Both the position numbers and the translations under genes were made by a program. Of a stretch of DNA of 64,000 nucleotides, positions 1 through 12,789 are shown in pieces. Within the stretch, counting starts at the first letter, position 1. The number at the start of each line of letters is the position of its first letter. Below the pieces are notes generated by a model. That model was not told where the DNA came from, did no database searches, and saw nothing but the letters and a program-made list of their open reading frames with translations. The DNA is from Himantopus leucocephalus (Eukaryota; Chordata; Aves; Charadriiformes; Recurvirostridae): positions 21,356,740 through 21,420,739 of the forward strand of contig RSEF01000005.1 in assembly GCA_003993805.1 (NCBI GenBank), given 5' to 3'.

Positions 1-2900
1 GTTACAGATTGCATTTGTTACTCCTGTATTCTCCTGAATTACTTCTGTGGCAATAATTAAATTTATATAAAAGGTGCGTATTCCAGTGCCAAACAGAATC
101 ACATCTACTGTGACAGAAATACATTTACAATGCATTTCATTCTGTTTTATTGATCTACTTGTTGTTTTCTACTGTAAATTTAAGCAGAAGTGCCAGGGTT
201 ACAGAGACTAGAAGTGATAAAGATACCTCTCAATCACTTTCTGTGCATGCCTGGATGAATGCAGGGCAGTGAGCATCTGTTCTAAACCAGAGAGACACGA
301 AGGCTATTATAAAAGCACAACCTAATGCTCCTTTCTGGCCTCAATGTTTGGTCTGGCATATAGACATTCTCATCTCTATTACACATAGCTAGGAAAAGAA
401 CACTGAAAATCTGTGATGGTAATGTTACCACTTGCAATTACAACTTAGTGGAAAACTGCTATACATTACGCATGAAGGTTAGCATACAGTGACAAATAGA
501 AACATGTCTTCAATGCCATTGCTCCATGTACAGCCAATGAACAATGAAGGTCAAATACAAGTTGAGCCACAGACATAAGATGTAAAATGCATTACAAGAC
601 TTACTACTACTGTAATAACAACAAGGAACATTCCAGCAATAATGGATAAGAAACACTTCCAACAGTTGAGAAGATGTTCCTGGGGATAAATACTAATTTA
701 ATTTGCCCATAGCTTTTGGATGCAACACCTGCATGTAAATACCAAGGCCTGCAACAAAAAAATGAGAAGCCCTGTGTGTGTTTCTTGGTGTTAGAAAAAA
801 TTTAAACAGAAGTAGTGAACAGTTATCACCAGTTCTTAAATGTTCTTTTGAATGCTTCCCTGTGGCACTCTCTGAGGCTTGCTTACATTCCTGCCTGGCC
901 TCAGGTGCGTGATGCAATGATGGCTACAACCAGTATTCCCCTCAGAAATAAAAAGCTTCAGATTCCAAGGTCTCAGTCAATGCATTCACTCCTCAGAGTT
1001 ATGTGGACTCTCAGAGGTACTTTTCAGTACAAGTAAACAGCACAGAACTTTCAACTGATTAATACAGTATACAGATAAACAGAAGAAAAATTTTCTAATT
1101 TAGATGTAAGCACAAGTGCCACATTTTTGTTCTGATTTCAAAGAAGTTCTACAGACCATTTTTTATGATTTTCAAAAGTTAAAGGATGTTTTGGATCAGA
1201 ATACATCAATTTAAAACACTAAAATCTAGCTCTGTCTAGCTTTCTTAAAAGCAAACTAAAATAGTTTTAATACTTCACAACTCAGTATACCTATACATAT
1301 TCTGAAACAGAAAAGTCTCAGTCTTAGCTCCTTTAAAATCAAATAAGTAAAGTTTATGAGGGAGTTAAAAGTGAATTGATTCAAGAATGTATCACTAGAC
1401 AAACAAATATTGCCCAGTAGGAACTGTACAATGAAGCTGAACAACATGTCTCTACAATTTGACCTGTAACAGTAAGGTTTTGAAGACAGAAAATCCAGGG
1501 AATACCAATATTGCTGTAACTTAAAATAGGAGTATAATTTTTTGATGAATTAACTCTCAGTACCATATTCCAGATTTAAACCTGGTTTAGGTATGAAATG
1601 TAAAAGTGTTATGACTATTCTCTCTCTCAACAGCTGCTGATTTATATAAAATACAAACCACCACAAACCACCATGTTGCCAGCATTTTCTCCACATTCTG
1701 CTATAGCAGGAACAGAAGGCTGCTTTGGCAACAAAAATTTCTACTCTTTGAAGAAGTTTGCAGATTTGAGTTTCTTTTATCTAAAAGCTATCAGCATATC
1801 ATGTCTCTGACTAGCCAAACAACCTCATATAAAAACATTAAAAGAAAAGAATGGGTTGTGGTTTTTTTTTTTTTTTTAAACTAGCATGCCTAATCAGATT
1901 CAGGTTACAAGGTTACTTGTGAATCTTTCCTCCTTTCTGCTCCATTTTTTTTAATCACAGATTCTGAAAATGACTATATTGTTTTAATTCAGTGTCTACG
2001 TAGCACTGTTGTCAGTGAGAGACTACACATGCAAGATCACGCAGGGGAAATCATTTCAATACAGATCTACTTTTTTGAGAAAAGCATTGCATTTTTAAAT
2101 CTATTACTGTTGGAAGATAATGATGAGCTGCTCCTGGCTTCCAGATTCTGCAGCACTGAGAAAACAGCATCATCTAGTTCCCACCTATTTTTGAAGTCCA
2201 AATCATCAGTAAATGCTTCTTTGTACAAAGACATTATTTTGCCACTATGAGACATTTCTACTTTGGCTGAAATTAGAACTAAATATGAGCTGTAATGACC
2301 AAAATTTTCTTTGTCATATATAGGCATGATACCCGCGATCATCTGAGAGAGCTTCTTGTAGCAGTGGCTAAAATGTGTTATAGTAGTGGCTAAAATATTA
2401 TGACATGAGACTGGGAAGAGAGCTTAGACTCTAAAAAGGTTTATCTGAGAAAGCACAGAAGAAATAAGTATTACCGTTTCTTACATGTGCTGAACTGAAG
2501 GAAAGAGTTTTAGTTAGAACCTTTCTCAGAATGACACTTTATGCTGTAAGCTAACATTTGTGACAGAACTGGGATGTGCAACCAGCACTCTCAAGGTCTC
2601 TTTTTGACATTTAAACCTCAAGGATAACCTTTTTTTTCTCCTATAATATGCTAAAAGGATTTTATTTACTGGAAGCTAAATCTTAGTCTCCTGTTAAGGC
2701 CTGGGGCAGCCAGTGTGGTTTCACATCACAGCAAGGGAGAGAAACAGGATTTTTACAGCTGTACAAAAAGATACACACATTTTCTTTTGTATCCCAGAAA
2801 CACAGTACAGCAAGACTTCTCATGGTATTACACTTCAATTATACCAGAGGTGATCTGGAAAGGAACCATGAGCACAATTTTTGTCTTTGTCTTGGTTGTC
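1..2900. other. AT-rich unique non-coding DNA
   Basis: No gene is supported here. Open frames on both strands stay below about 91 codons, overlap one another and have no recognisable domain. The only low-complexity feature that stands out is a 16-base T run at 1862-1877. I see no CR1 or LTR signature before 2901. It could be intergenic or deep intronic; the sequence alone does not decide. Confidence 0.6.
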
Positions 2901-3190
2901 TGTTGACCACAGCCAGCAACTAAGCATCCATCAGCCACTTGCTCACTGCCTACTCACTCCTCTGCCATACTTCCCCCCTAGCAGGATGGGGGAATTGGAA
3001 GAACAAAAGTGAGAAAAAAATTGTGGGTCAAGATAAAGACTGTTTAATAAGTGAAGGAAACAGAAAAAAAGCAAGAGATAAAAATGCGTCACTTACTATC
3101 TCCCACAAGCAGACCAATGTCCCGCCAGCCTCGAAGAAATGGCTACTTTAAAAAGATTATACCCCAGTTTTATTGCTCTAAAGATGCAGA
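2901..3190 (-). mobile_element. Decayed avian ERVL-type LTR fragment, minus strand
   Basis: Read on the plus strand, the block starts with TGTTGACCACAGCCAGCAAC followed by CTAAGC. It continues through a C-rich stretch (about 2940-2990), the phrase GATAAAGACTGTTTAATA (about 3032-3049) and a pyrimidine-rich part ending near 3190. This order matches my recollection of the reverse complement of a common avian ERVL-type LTR, so the LTR lies on the minus strand. Its first 25 bases correspond to the 3' end of the LTR at 55773-56368, which reads TGCTTAGTTGCTGGCTGGGG there. No internal gag or pol sequence is adjacent, so it is a solo LTR or fragment. Divergence is visibly high and the far boundary is approximate. 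Family assignment is from memory, not a database search. Confidence 0.65.
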
Positions 3191-4225
3191 TCAAACTACC
3201 ACTAACAAGCTCTGGACACCTTCCTTGGCTTAAATTTTTTTTTTTAATTTTTTTTATTTTTTCTTATTATCATCTGTCTCTAATTTTTCTCAAAAGGGAC
3301 TTACATTAACAAAATAAAATCTGACCTTATAAATTTCTTATACAGTTTTACAGGTCCCAAGGTTTGAGCTGTTCAGATAATGTCTGCAGCTGTTCTTGAT
3401 GTTTACCCAGCCTGAACTGACCCTGAACTGAATGCTTGTCACTAACAAATGAAAAGTTCTAATGAGTTTATTATTGATTTTTAAAGTTGTTCATTTTAGA
3501 ATTTGTTTTCATACACACGCATGAGAATACTTCACAATGCAATAACTTGGGATGCACAGGAGAGGTCAGTTTCTGTTCTAATAACTACTATAATGCAAAA
3601 TACTTTATTCTGTGTCCTTTTTAATTGCAGAAAAAGTTGTAGCTGAGAGAGAGACCTTGACATTTGCCATATAGGGCTACTTATCCTTGTTAGCTTAGCC
3701 ACTGACACAGAAGACCTGCTCTGAGCATATTTACAGAGATCACGAGAAATTAAATAACCTTTCTTGAGGATGAAAAATATGATCTTGTGTTTAGTGATAT
3801 AGATTACAGGCAACTAACTTAACCGGAGAGTTTAAACAAGTCACTTTTTCATTGTTCATTTTCTAAATGGCGGTAAAAACCCCTCACTTCCATTAAAATC
3901 AGATATAGCTGAGTGTCTTGACAGACGTCTACCTCAGGCATATAGGTTTTTATGCTCCTATGCAAATGTTTTTAATTTGTTTCCTAAAGTAGTTAGTCAC
4001 ATTAGAATTTTCTTGGCCTAAAACTCATAAATGTGACAATTTCACTTTCAGAAGGTAAACAGTCATTGGCTTTAACTCTTAATAATGGCAGCTGTCTGTA
4101 TACATTGGATTTTAAAATACAAAATTATTATTTTATACTTACTATCCAGAAACTAAGGCACCAAAAATTATTATTTTCATAGTTTTAACTTGCAGGTTTC
4201 TGTCTCTGAAAATTATAAGGCAAGA
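3191..4225. other. Unique AT-rich non-coding DNA
   Basis: Opens with a T-rich low-complexity tract (about 3232-3263). The rest is unremarkable AT-rich sequence; the longest open frame is 93 codons on the minus strand (3532-3813) without a recognisable motif. Confidence 0.55.
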
Positions 4226-4745
4226 ACCTATTGCCAGGGAGCAGCAAAGGTGGCTGTTCTGCAAAGCAAATTATGCTGGGAGACAAGGGTGACAGCAGGA
4301 GAGACCAGGACAGTGCCTTGCCAGGTCAGGGGTGCAATCCCAGCATACCTGACAAGAAGGCCAGAACAGGTCTGGCAATGGTAACCGGGCTCAGCCAACA
4401 GTTCAGTGCTCAGTGGACAAGTCTGCAGTGATAGAGCAGATCCAGGATCAGGTGCAAGGTACAAGGCTGAGCACAGACACAGCTGCAACATGTCAGATAA
4501 GGATCAAGGGCAAAGGCCTGAATTAAATGCAGCTCACAAACAGAAGGGCACTAGGGGGAGGGTGTAGGCAAGACTTCTTATAGATCTTTTGATGGAAGCA
4601 TCTTCCAAGGTCTCACAGCTGCACCATACCAGCTTTTAGCCCAGGCTAAGGGCCTGGGGAGGGGAAAAGAGATTGCGGGGTCTGCTGATGCAGGTAGAGC
4701 CCTGGCAGCTGTGCAGGTACAGTACACCTGAGAAAGCATAGAACT
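4226..4745. other. GC-richer block, possible old repeat, unassigned
   Basis: This roughly 520-base block is clearly richer in G and C than its surroundings and has a repetitive CAGG/AGGT/CTGG texture (for example around 4310-4480 and 4640-4720). It holds a pair GTCAGG ... CCTGAC around 4325-4352. Open frames exist on both strands (4228-4491 minus, 87 codons; 4190-4384 plus, 64 codons) but neither resembles a protein I know. The abrupt composition change suggests an inserted old transposable element or retrocopy, but I could not match it to CR1 or to the LTRs in this window. Confidence 0.4.
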
Positions 4746-7700
4746 GGTGAAGGCTTCTCATCTGTTTAGGCAAAATTTAGATTCGTTACAGTGCTAAAGT
4801 GGCTTCAGGTGAGAGAAGGTGGATGAGTGAAAGTCTGAGAGAAAGTAATGTAGCTTGCAGTACTAGCAGTAAGTATCTCTTTATATTTTTCACTCTTTTC
4901 AGCTATTTTGCTATATTGCTTGGTCTGGGCTGTTTGCTTTCACCCTGGATTGAAATATGCAAGTCTGAACAAATCAAGTTTTTTTTTGCATTAAAGATGA
5001 GCAGCACCTGGTTATGTTGCATCCTTTAGCAAAGCCATTTCTACTCAAAAAGTACTTTGAATAGTGAACACATGAGAGATTTGTGAAGGAAAAATGACAA
5101 AAAATAAATGAATGTTTCTTCATGAAGATGTTATTCAGATGAGGCTGTGTGAGAAATATCCTGTCCTTGATTGCTTAAATAGAAATTGTAGCTCCAAAAG
5201 AGATAAGTCCAGTGTACTTGGGGGTTGGTTGTTTGCTTGCTTTTATAATTATAAAAACCAAGGTACTACTTCCTAAACAAGACATTGCAGTATCAAATAA
5301 AATGTCAATTATATTTGTTTATTTTTAATGGCCTTTTAATTTTTTCTAATCCACTGAAAAAGGGTAACGTTACTGCATCTTCAAATACACAGTAAGTTTA
5401 AAGCTGTTGCCTGGACCACAGGTGGCAGTACATGTTTAAGTATGAATCTATCTAAGAAGCTTGTGTCAGTATAGGAAGAAACTTGATCCTTACTTGTTCT
5501 AGTTCAGCTAATCAAGATCAAGTATTATATTTCTTAGACTGTGTGAAGACAAACTTGAGTTTAAAAAGTTCCAGTATGTGTAGTAAAGTAATATGAGAGA
5601 ACATGAGAATGAGACATGTTTGTCCTAAAGTAGCTGTGATTACATTAAGTAGTGTTATGGAACAGGAAAAGGTTCTGTATATTGTCTGTTCTGATTGTTG
5701 TTTTAGGCAGATGAATTAGCTTATCAAAGCTAGACATAGACGGATTTACTAATGGCCCCATTTCTACCCAGGCCTGTATGAGCTTCAGCCTTTCTGTAAT
5801 CTGCTTTGGATTTGTTTACTCTTACTGAAAGTAGGCAGTGGTTACTGACAGCTTTTCATATAACTACCAGAGGCTGACTTAAACTTTCAAGAGACAATTA
5901 TTCTGATTAAAAGTATGCTAGAAAAACACTAGGAAGCTATTTACATCCAATAACAAAATATTATTTTTGCCATCAGTAATAGTAAAATAATATAATAATA
6001 TATCTGCAATAGTTAAATAATTTCACTTCTGTAGCACCCTTTACTACAGCTCAGATAAATTCTGGGGTATGAAGTGGTTAAAAGGCTCACAGTGAAACCA
6101 CACAGTTGAAAAAAGTAGTACGAGAGCAGCTGGATCCACATACACTGTGGCTCATGTTAGACTCAAACAGGGATAACTAGAAGAACTCTTAGGCTTTACT
6201 TTTACATTTGAGGCGCAACCTTTGCTAACAAAGCAGCATCTAGGTATTCAGGGATAGTGATCCCAGGCTTCCTTCTCCCTGCTAATCTTCCTAAATGACC
6301 AGAGAGCAGTATGGGGGGGAGAGAGTGTTTGAAAAATGATGTAGCTACTAGACTGTTATCCTAAATTCTTCTGGATATTATTTACTATTTCTTTTTATAG
6401 TGTCAAAAAAAAAATGATTACACATATGAAAATAGCTGTGGTGTTCTTGTCTTTAGAAGGAAATAACCTTGAATTCAATTTCTGCAAAGTACATAAGGAG
6501 CATTTTATTCCTAAAAGGTTGTGTCTTTTGAGTCAGTTTTCCAATGTAAAGTGAGTATCTAGCTCACAGAACTGTTCTAAAAATGCAGTCATATCACTAT
6601 TGTAAGACTCTAATGACTAGATTACTAGACAACTGTATTTATATAGAGTTTATAGTAAAGAGGTTTTGTACAGTTATTACCCCACATGTGAAAGAACTCC
6701 CCCCTTCCTCCCCCCCAACATTATATGATCCCTGGACATTTATACAGAAATGTCTATTACCCTTCTGTCTTTATTTTACAAGGTTAGTGTAAAATGAGCG
6801 AGGCCTTGAATGAGCAACTCTCTGAGGACCATACTAGGAGTCTTTTCTAAACATTCTCTCAATTAATCCCTCTTTCTCAAATATATACATATATTATACA
6901 TGCATATGTATAAAATACATATTTAAAAGTTTAATACTATATTACATTAAAACTCCTATCAATGCTCTGTACAATGCAATTATTAACTTCCTTCCTTTGG
7001 TTGAAATATCTTACTAGAAAATGCATGTAAATCCTAGGGTTACGTTTACCATCTCCATGATGCCTGACATTCAGCTGCTGAGAACTGGTGTTCTCAGTTT
7101 TTTTCTGGGTCTTTCACTTCGAGTTCATCATCTCAGAACAATACTTCAGCTCTGTCTTCAAGTGCTAGACTTCGCATGCAGTATCATTACACTTTTATCC
7201 TTTTTCTCTGTAGTATCATCAAGTCACCTCAAAGTTAACTAGGGGTTTTTTTTTTTTCAGTGACAGTGCTCCTCCAGTTTTTAATCTTAGCATATTTCAT
7301 TAGTACTCCTGGCCTTTGTTCAAACATCATTAATGTAAATGTGATAAAATCCAGCACTTAAAAAAGGATGTCTCTAGGTAGAAAATAAAGATTTTGTGGT
7401 GTAGGTTGGATGGTGAGATATTGTAGATGCTTTGACACACGAAGTAGAAGAGAGGTATCAACTTCTGTATAGTCACACTGCTTCAGAAGAGACTTTGCAT
7501 GAGGTTTTTTTCAGTGAATAAAACGAATAGTTCACTTCAGGCATTACCTTGGAAGATTGTGATAAATTATACTTTCTTATGATGAATTTTTCATATTAAT
7601 TTATTTTGTTGAAATATGGAGGAAAATATACTTTCTTTTACACGTTTCTGCTATTCCATTATGCTTTTTGAGTTCAGGACAGGAGATCAACTTGCAGGTT

Positions 7701-9059
7701 ATTTCTATTGTTTTCTTCCATAAACTTTAACTGGTGTTCTACCTGAGTTAGGATGGGGAAAAAAATGCGCTTGCCTACTAGGCAAGAAAATAACCCAACA
7801 AACCATCATATGGTTGGCATGATGAGTCCTAAAAAACCTACTATACTACTATATCTAGAAATGGAGGAAATACTTTTCAGCTTCTCATTATTATCATTAA
7901 AATGGGAACTTTCTGAAATCACTTTTTTGGGGGGGGTGTTTCAGAAAGAAATTATAATCTCTTGATTCTATGAGAGATAAATATTAATTTGAAAAGCCTT
8001 ATCCTGAGCTTCTGTGATTCAAAAAGAGTCATTTAAGGCGTTACAGATTTTTGCCGGAATGTGAGCTTCCCATGCAATGCTTAGGGGTCAAATGTATTAG
8101 TTAGATATATAAACCAGAAAATAGCACATATAGACTCCTGTTACCTCTTTTCTTAACTCTACTGTAACTGTTTCTCAAATGCTGTATAGAATTTTGCTAT
8201 CAATCATTTAAAGAGGAAACGGATAAGTTATATTTGGAGAAGAGGTCAGACCTGTAGGCAGACTCCATTTAGCTTTTCAATTAGAAGTTTTGGTCCCCCC
8301 TACTAAAAAACCAATCTAAAAATGAAAATGTTGATATTGTTCAGTGACCCAATAGATACAAATTGTGATCCTAAATTCTAGCATCACCTTAGCCACTTCT
8401 AGGACTAAGAGTATTTTATTGCCAGGAGCTCCGTAACTGCCAACTTGTGTTCTTTTTAAAAAAACAAAAATAATTAAAAAAAAAAATCCCAAAGCTCACC
8501 TTTATCTCATAAATCTAGTATAGTGCTCTTGTATACTTTCAGATTAGATGTCATGTTTCTGTACATCTTTTTAAAAGATATTCCTTATAAATAAGTGGCA
8601 CGCACTCTAATCAGAATTGGCAAGAGATACAGACAGGAAAAGGTAAAGTCGTGTTAACTTATCAGACCAAAAGGTTGTCTTATCATTGAGTTGTTTGGTG
8701 GTCCCTTATATGTTTACAAAATAGACAGAGCTTTCTTCCCCCCTTTTTCCTGATTTAAACTCGTCCAGAAACAGTCACAATGGTCACTGCATATGGGGCT
8801 TCTAAAAGAAGTGTGGTGGTCAGCAGTTCAAGGACGGGGCAGGGGACAGGTACAAACTTCCACTTACCACTATATTGAACGATTCATGATTGTTTCTTTC
8901 ACTGTAAAGCACTTTATATGTGAAAGGTCTCTTACTGAAAAAAATTCTTAATTTAATCTTATTCAAAACAGTGCATGGCTCAATAGATGTTCACATTAGC
9001 CTCAGTATATGGCAATATTGCCACAGTATCTGGCAATATCACCTCAGTGCCCAGCTGGA
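4746..9059. other. Unique AT-rich non-coding DNA
   Basis: About 4.3 kb with no supported gene. It contains short homopolymers, a two-run C-rich patch at 6701-6717, an AT-rich alternating patch around 6881-6930 and a G run at 7930-7936. All open frames are 76 codons or shorter and look like chance. Confidence 0.55.
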
Positions 9060-9152
9060 GTGGTGGGCTTTGGTGCGTGGTTTTGTTTGGGGTTTTTTGT
9101 GGGTTTTTTTGGTGGCTGGTTGGTTGGGGTTTTTTTTTTGTTTGTTTGTTTC
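9060..9152 (+). repeat. G/T-rich low-complexity tract
   Basis: The plus strand is almost purely G and T for about 90 bases, with runs such as GGTTTTGTTTGGGGTTTTTT and a TTTG tandem at its end. Three similar plus-strand tracts follow at 13646, 14762 and 15546. It creates the odd WVLVAGWLGFFF-like stretch in the open frame at 8920-9243, which is therefore not a credible protein. Confidence 0.8.
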
Positions 9153-12100
9153 TGAAGCAATCCTAGAGTTAGACCACAGTAGTCTTTCCAGTATCTTGTA
9201 CAAGGAAAAAAGTGAGGCTAAATGCTACACTGATATGTGGTAAATAAAGTCTCAACAAATTCTGTTATGTATACTTCAAATCGTGTAGGATTAAAAAAAC
9301 AGTAGGAGTTCTTTGACACTCAGGAGAGTTTAAAAATGTTTGAACTAACCAGTCCTACTGTTTCATCTGCAAATAGCTGTGTGCAACTTTAAGTGCTTTT
9401 GACCACCGCCTTCCATTTTCCTAATTTTGTCAGCAGAATATGGCTTCTGACAATGTAGTATATGACCTCATCCATATACATGATAGAGACTCTATTATGA
9501 CATAAAGGTACTCTTGCAGCATAAGTCATCTCTTATTTTGAACATTATCCACCTGTGGAATTATTTTTTGCTATTTCTTTGTTTCTCTATGAGCTAAGGA
9601 AACATTCCACATCTCCACAAATCACAGAACTTTCATAGATTTTATTCATTTAACATTCCATGAATTTTTTTTCAAAAATCTGTCATTAAGATAACAAAAA
9701 ATGGAAGTTCAATTTATTGATAGAAAAGATGCAATAGCATTTCCATGGTAAAGCATTTGATATTATGTTTTGGTTGGCAAAAGAATAGAATAGTCTGGCA
9801 ATGTATCTTTAGAGATTGACGTAATGCTAGTCAGTGTAGTTTACAGGACTGGGATTTTAGAACTTCAGTAATGGTGTGAGCTACTTCAGTCGGTATGGGG
9901 AAGCAATCAGAACAGTGGCGAGCATTATGAAGGGCTTAGTTACTCTATATCTAAGAAACAGGCTTCAGGGGGCTCACTTACATTTAGGTTTTATTCATAC
10001 TGTCACTTCACCAAAGCCAAAGTAGCAAAATCTCTGTATGAACCTGAATTTACAGTCTGGACTTGTTATTATTATTACATTTCAGTTGACCATTGTGAAT
10101 ACAGGAGGACTGAGAAGCCACTATAACCAAACAAATCTATAATCTACTTATACTTTTAAAAAAAAAATCAAAAATTCAGCATTCCTTTATTAAAAAAATA
10201 TTAAAATGTTATATTTACTTGATATCCATAAATAAAAATAAAGAAGACACTTTAAACAAGTAGTAGTAAATCTTACAGGAAAGTCTGATATGGAAATTCA
10301 TAATAAAGGCCCAGTAAAGAAAAGTTTTATAATTGAAAAGTAACTGTTAATACAAGTCAGTATTTAATTACTTTTCAGAATTAAATTTAAACCTTATCAA
10401 TATAGAGACAGAATTAAGGTTGGTTTAGATCTACTTCTACATTTTGAAACTTTCGGATGATCACTTAGTAGTATTACTGTGTTGTATTGCTTGACTATGA
10501 TTTCAGATTCCTAATTCTGACTGACCTTCCTTTGGAAAACTAAAGCAAACTTTTTCTTTAATTCATTTTACAACTAAAATATTGCATAAATGCAGCATAC
10601 TATAATGGCCTTCCACAAAATCCTCCATTCATAGGTGCCTAATTATATGCTAGAAAAGTTCCTTTACAAATCCACCTACTTGAATACCTAAAACTGTCAC
10701 AGTCCTGCAGGCTGTGCAGGTGCCTAAAATCTTACCCTGTCGGAGTCAGAAACTGTCCATTGTTCTGCTTTATTAACCTGAGAGGACTTTCATCAACGCA
10801 TAAAGATGCTTTGAGCACCACGGATTATATTCCTGTGGGATTCAGTTTAGCACAAAGAATTGCCGTCTAATCAATATGTGTGATGACCTGTATTGCATTC
10901 AAAGGAGCTGATTGTGGTGATTGCATAGATGGTGCTTTTTGATTGATGTCAGTCCGCCTGCCTAATGTCTCTGAATAGCAGATGCTGCAGGGAGGCATAA
11001 ACAGTACTAGTAGCTAAAGCAAACAGCAAAAGGTTTTGAATTGATCTTTTAGAAGAAACATGGCACTGAAATGTTTAAAAATTGAATTTGTAGTCCGTTC
11101 TATTAATAATGAAATAATAATAACATGCACACTTTATTCTAGAAAGAATTCCTTAATGAAGCCCCTTTGATTTAGTTAAGTGTCTACACTACATTTTAAG
11201 GGCTTAAATCATTAAAATACATGACTTCTTTCTCTCCATTCAGAGAGATACTGTGAATACTGCATAAGAGGTCTGATGTTTTGCTGATTCAAAGAAATAA
11301 AAACATAAGGCCAATTCATACACAATTTTTGCTCTATGTGTATATGTGTTTTACACTGACATCCTAATTGTAAGCAAAGCCATCAAATTAATGTCCTTTT
11401 TCTGAAGCACAAACTTGCAGACAAACAATTGTAGATATTGAGCAGGAAATACAATTTATTGTGTTGTTATTTTTTTTTAACCACTTGTAAAGTGGTTATG
11501 GGTGACTGAGCCCCCTGAGCCCAAACACCTTTGACACTTGTAGAAACAAAGAAATACAAACAGATAACCGATGTCAGACAAAATACTTTAGAGGTCAATG
11601 AGTCAGAACTCTTTTTGTGTATGTTTTATAGTACACTTCATTATTCAATATAAGACGGAAAAAATATCAGTATGAGGGAAACATGAAAGACTAAAGAAGT
11701 GAAGCATATCACATTTTTCTGCTCAAAGTTAATATAACTTGTTAACTTTTTGGCCTGCTCATGTCTCTGTTGATAGAAGACATTTTCTCTGTGCTATCCT
11801 ATTTTATTTAAAATGTAGTGCATTTTAAGTTACTGTTTCGTCTACTCGACGTTATTACCTCTCACCCTCTACATGCTTCAGGTGAGAGGCAGTAATCCTC
11901 TGTATCACACATAGGTGTGATACACTGTCATGCAAAGTAACACACCTTACCAGTGAAATTGCCTTCAGAGGTGCTTCAAGGGTAACTTGTTTGGGGGTGA
12001 AGGGAGAACATGTTTTGCTTTGTTTGGGTATTCTAACAAGCTAGGAAAACATAGATACTGTAACTTAACATGCATATTTAGTATGGTAACAGCTTGCAGA

Positions 12101-12474
12101 AGGAGTGTTATTTTCTAAAATGAGTTATTTTTATCACTGATTAGGACATAATTGTACTTTCCTACCTGATAAGACTCAGATGTGGTACACCACCCCACCA
12201 CCACCACCCCCACCCTGTTGCCTATTTCATGTTATGCTTGTTTTGATTCTCAACTGCAGAGCAAGAGGAATTTTATGGCATTTAAAGTCATGCTGCTTTT
12301 GAAAACGCAAATTCAGGCAACTTCTCTCTCCTTTAGCTCTTCTTTCCTGGGCTGGAAGTTGATACTGAGTAACTGCTTGATGAAGGAGAAACTATCACAG
12401 CCCTCCACTGTGTATTACTGACACAATGAATTGTTAGTTGCAGAGCAGTAGTAAGGAAATGGAAGTGATGGTCT
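9153..12474. other. Unique AT-rich non-coding DNA
   Basis: No gene is supported. A-rich runs occur near 10147 and 10190. The stretch 10860-11000 is listed separately as a possible conserved element. A C/A-rich patch with repeated CCACC occurs at 12190-12214. Confidence 0.55.
10860..11000. promoter_or_regulatory. Candidate conserved non-coding element with TGATTG motifs
   Basis: This stretch is compositionally balanced amid AT-rich DNA and carries three TGATTG motifs in under 50 bases: CTGATTGTGG (about 10908), TGATTGCATAG (about 10917) and TTGATTGATGTC (about 10940). TGATTGAT is the classic bipartite PBX/HOX site. No simple repeat or transposon signature is present. Calling it a regulatory element is inference from motif density and texture; it needs cross-species alignment. 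Confidence 0.25.
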
Positions 12475-12789
12475 TGTCCCAAAAGTGGGGTCATTAACAA
12501 GACACTAATGTACACACAGAGCAGAGGTATTTATTTGTATCATTTCTGCGCAGACATGGGTGCTAGGTGGTAATCCACAAAGCTAGCACATCGATTTACA
12601 AAATCTTCGGGGTATTTATACAATTCGAAACACAGAAATACACACCTTTTATTTATAATTACTGGTTAGCATCTTATCCTAACAATTTCTATTGGTTAGT
12701 ATTACCCCTTGCTTTCATTTAAAGCTACAGCAGGTGTCAGTGAGTATTTAGAAAGCCAACAGTCGCCAGGGTCAGTGGACAGTGTGACA
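12475..12789 (-). mobile_element. Candidate solo LTR, minus strand, with intact promoter layout
   Basis: Read on the minus strand, the block has the ordered signals expected of a retroviral LTR: CCAAT (plus-strand ATTGG at 12691-12695), a TATA box TATAAATACC (plus-strand GGTATTTATA at 12611-12620) about 75 bases downstream, then a poly(A) signal AATAAA (plus-strand TTTATT at 12530-12535) another 80 or so bases on. The LTR ends about 55 bases later. Possible termini read TGTC...GACA, which gives about 315 bp, but I find no matching target-site duplication, so the ends are tentative. The TATA-to-AATAAA segment resembles avian LTRs I remember. No internal viral genes are adjacent. A cellular promoter on the minus strand is the alternative. 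Confidence 0.45.

Noticed and set aside
6881..6930. AT-rich near-palindrome resembling a matrix attachment or origin sequence
   Set aside because: Symmetry is imperfect and such sequences are common in AT-rich DNA.
8920..9243. 107-codon frame with a Trp/Gly/Phe-rich stretch
   Set aside because: The stretch is the translation of the G/T-rich simple tract at 9060-9152.
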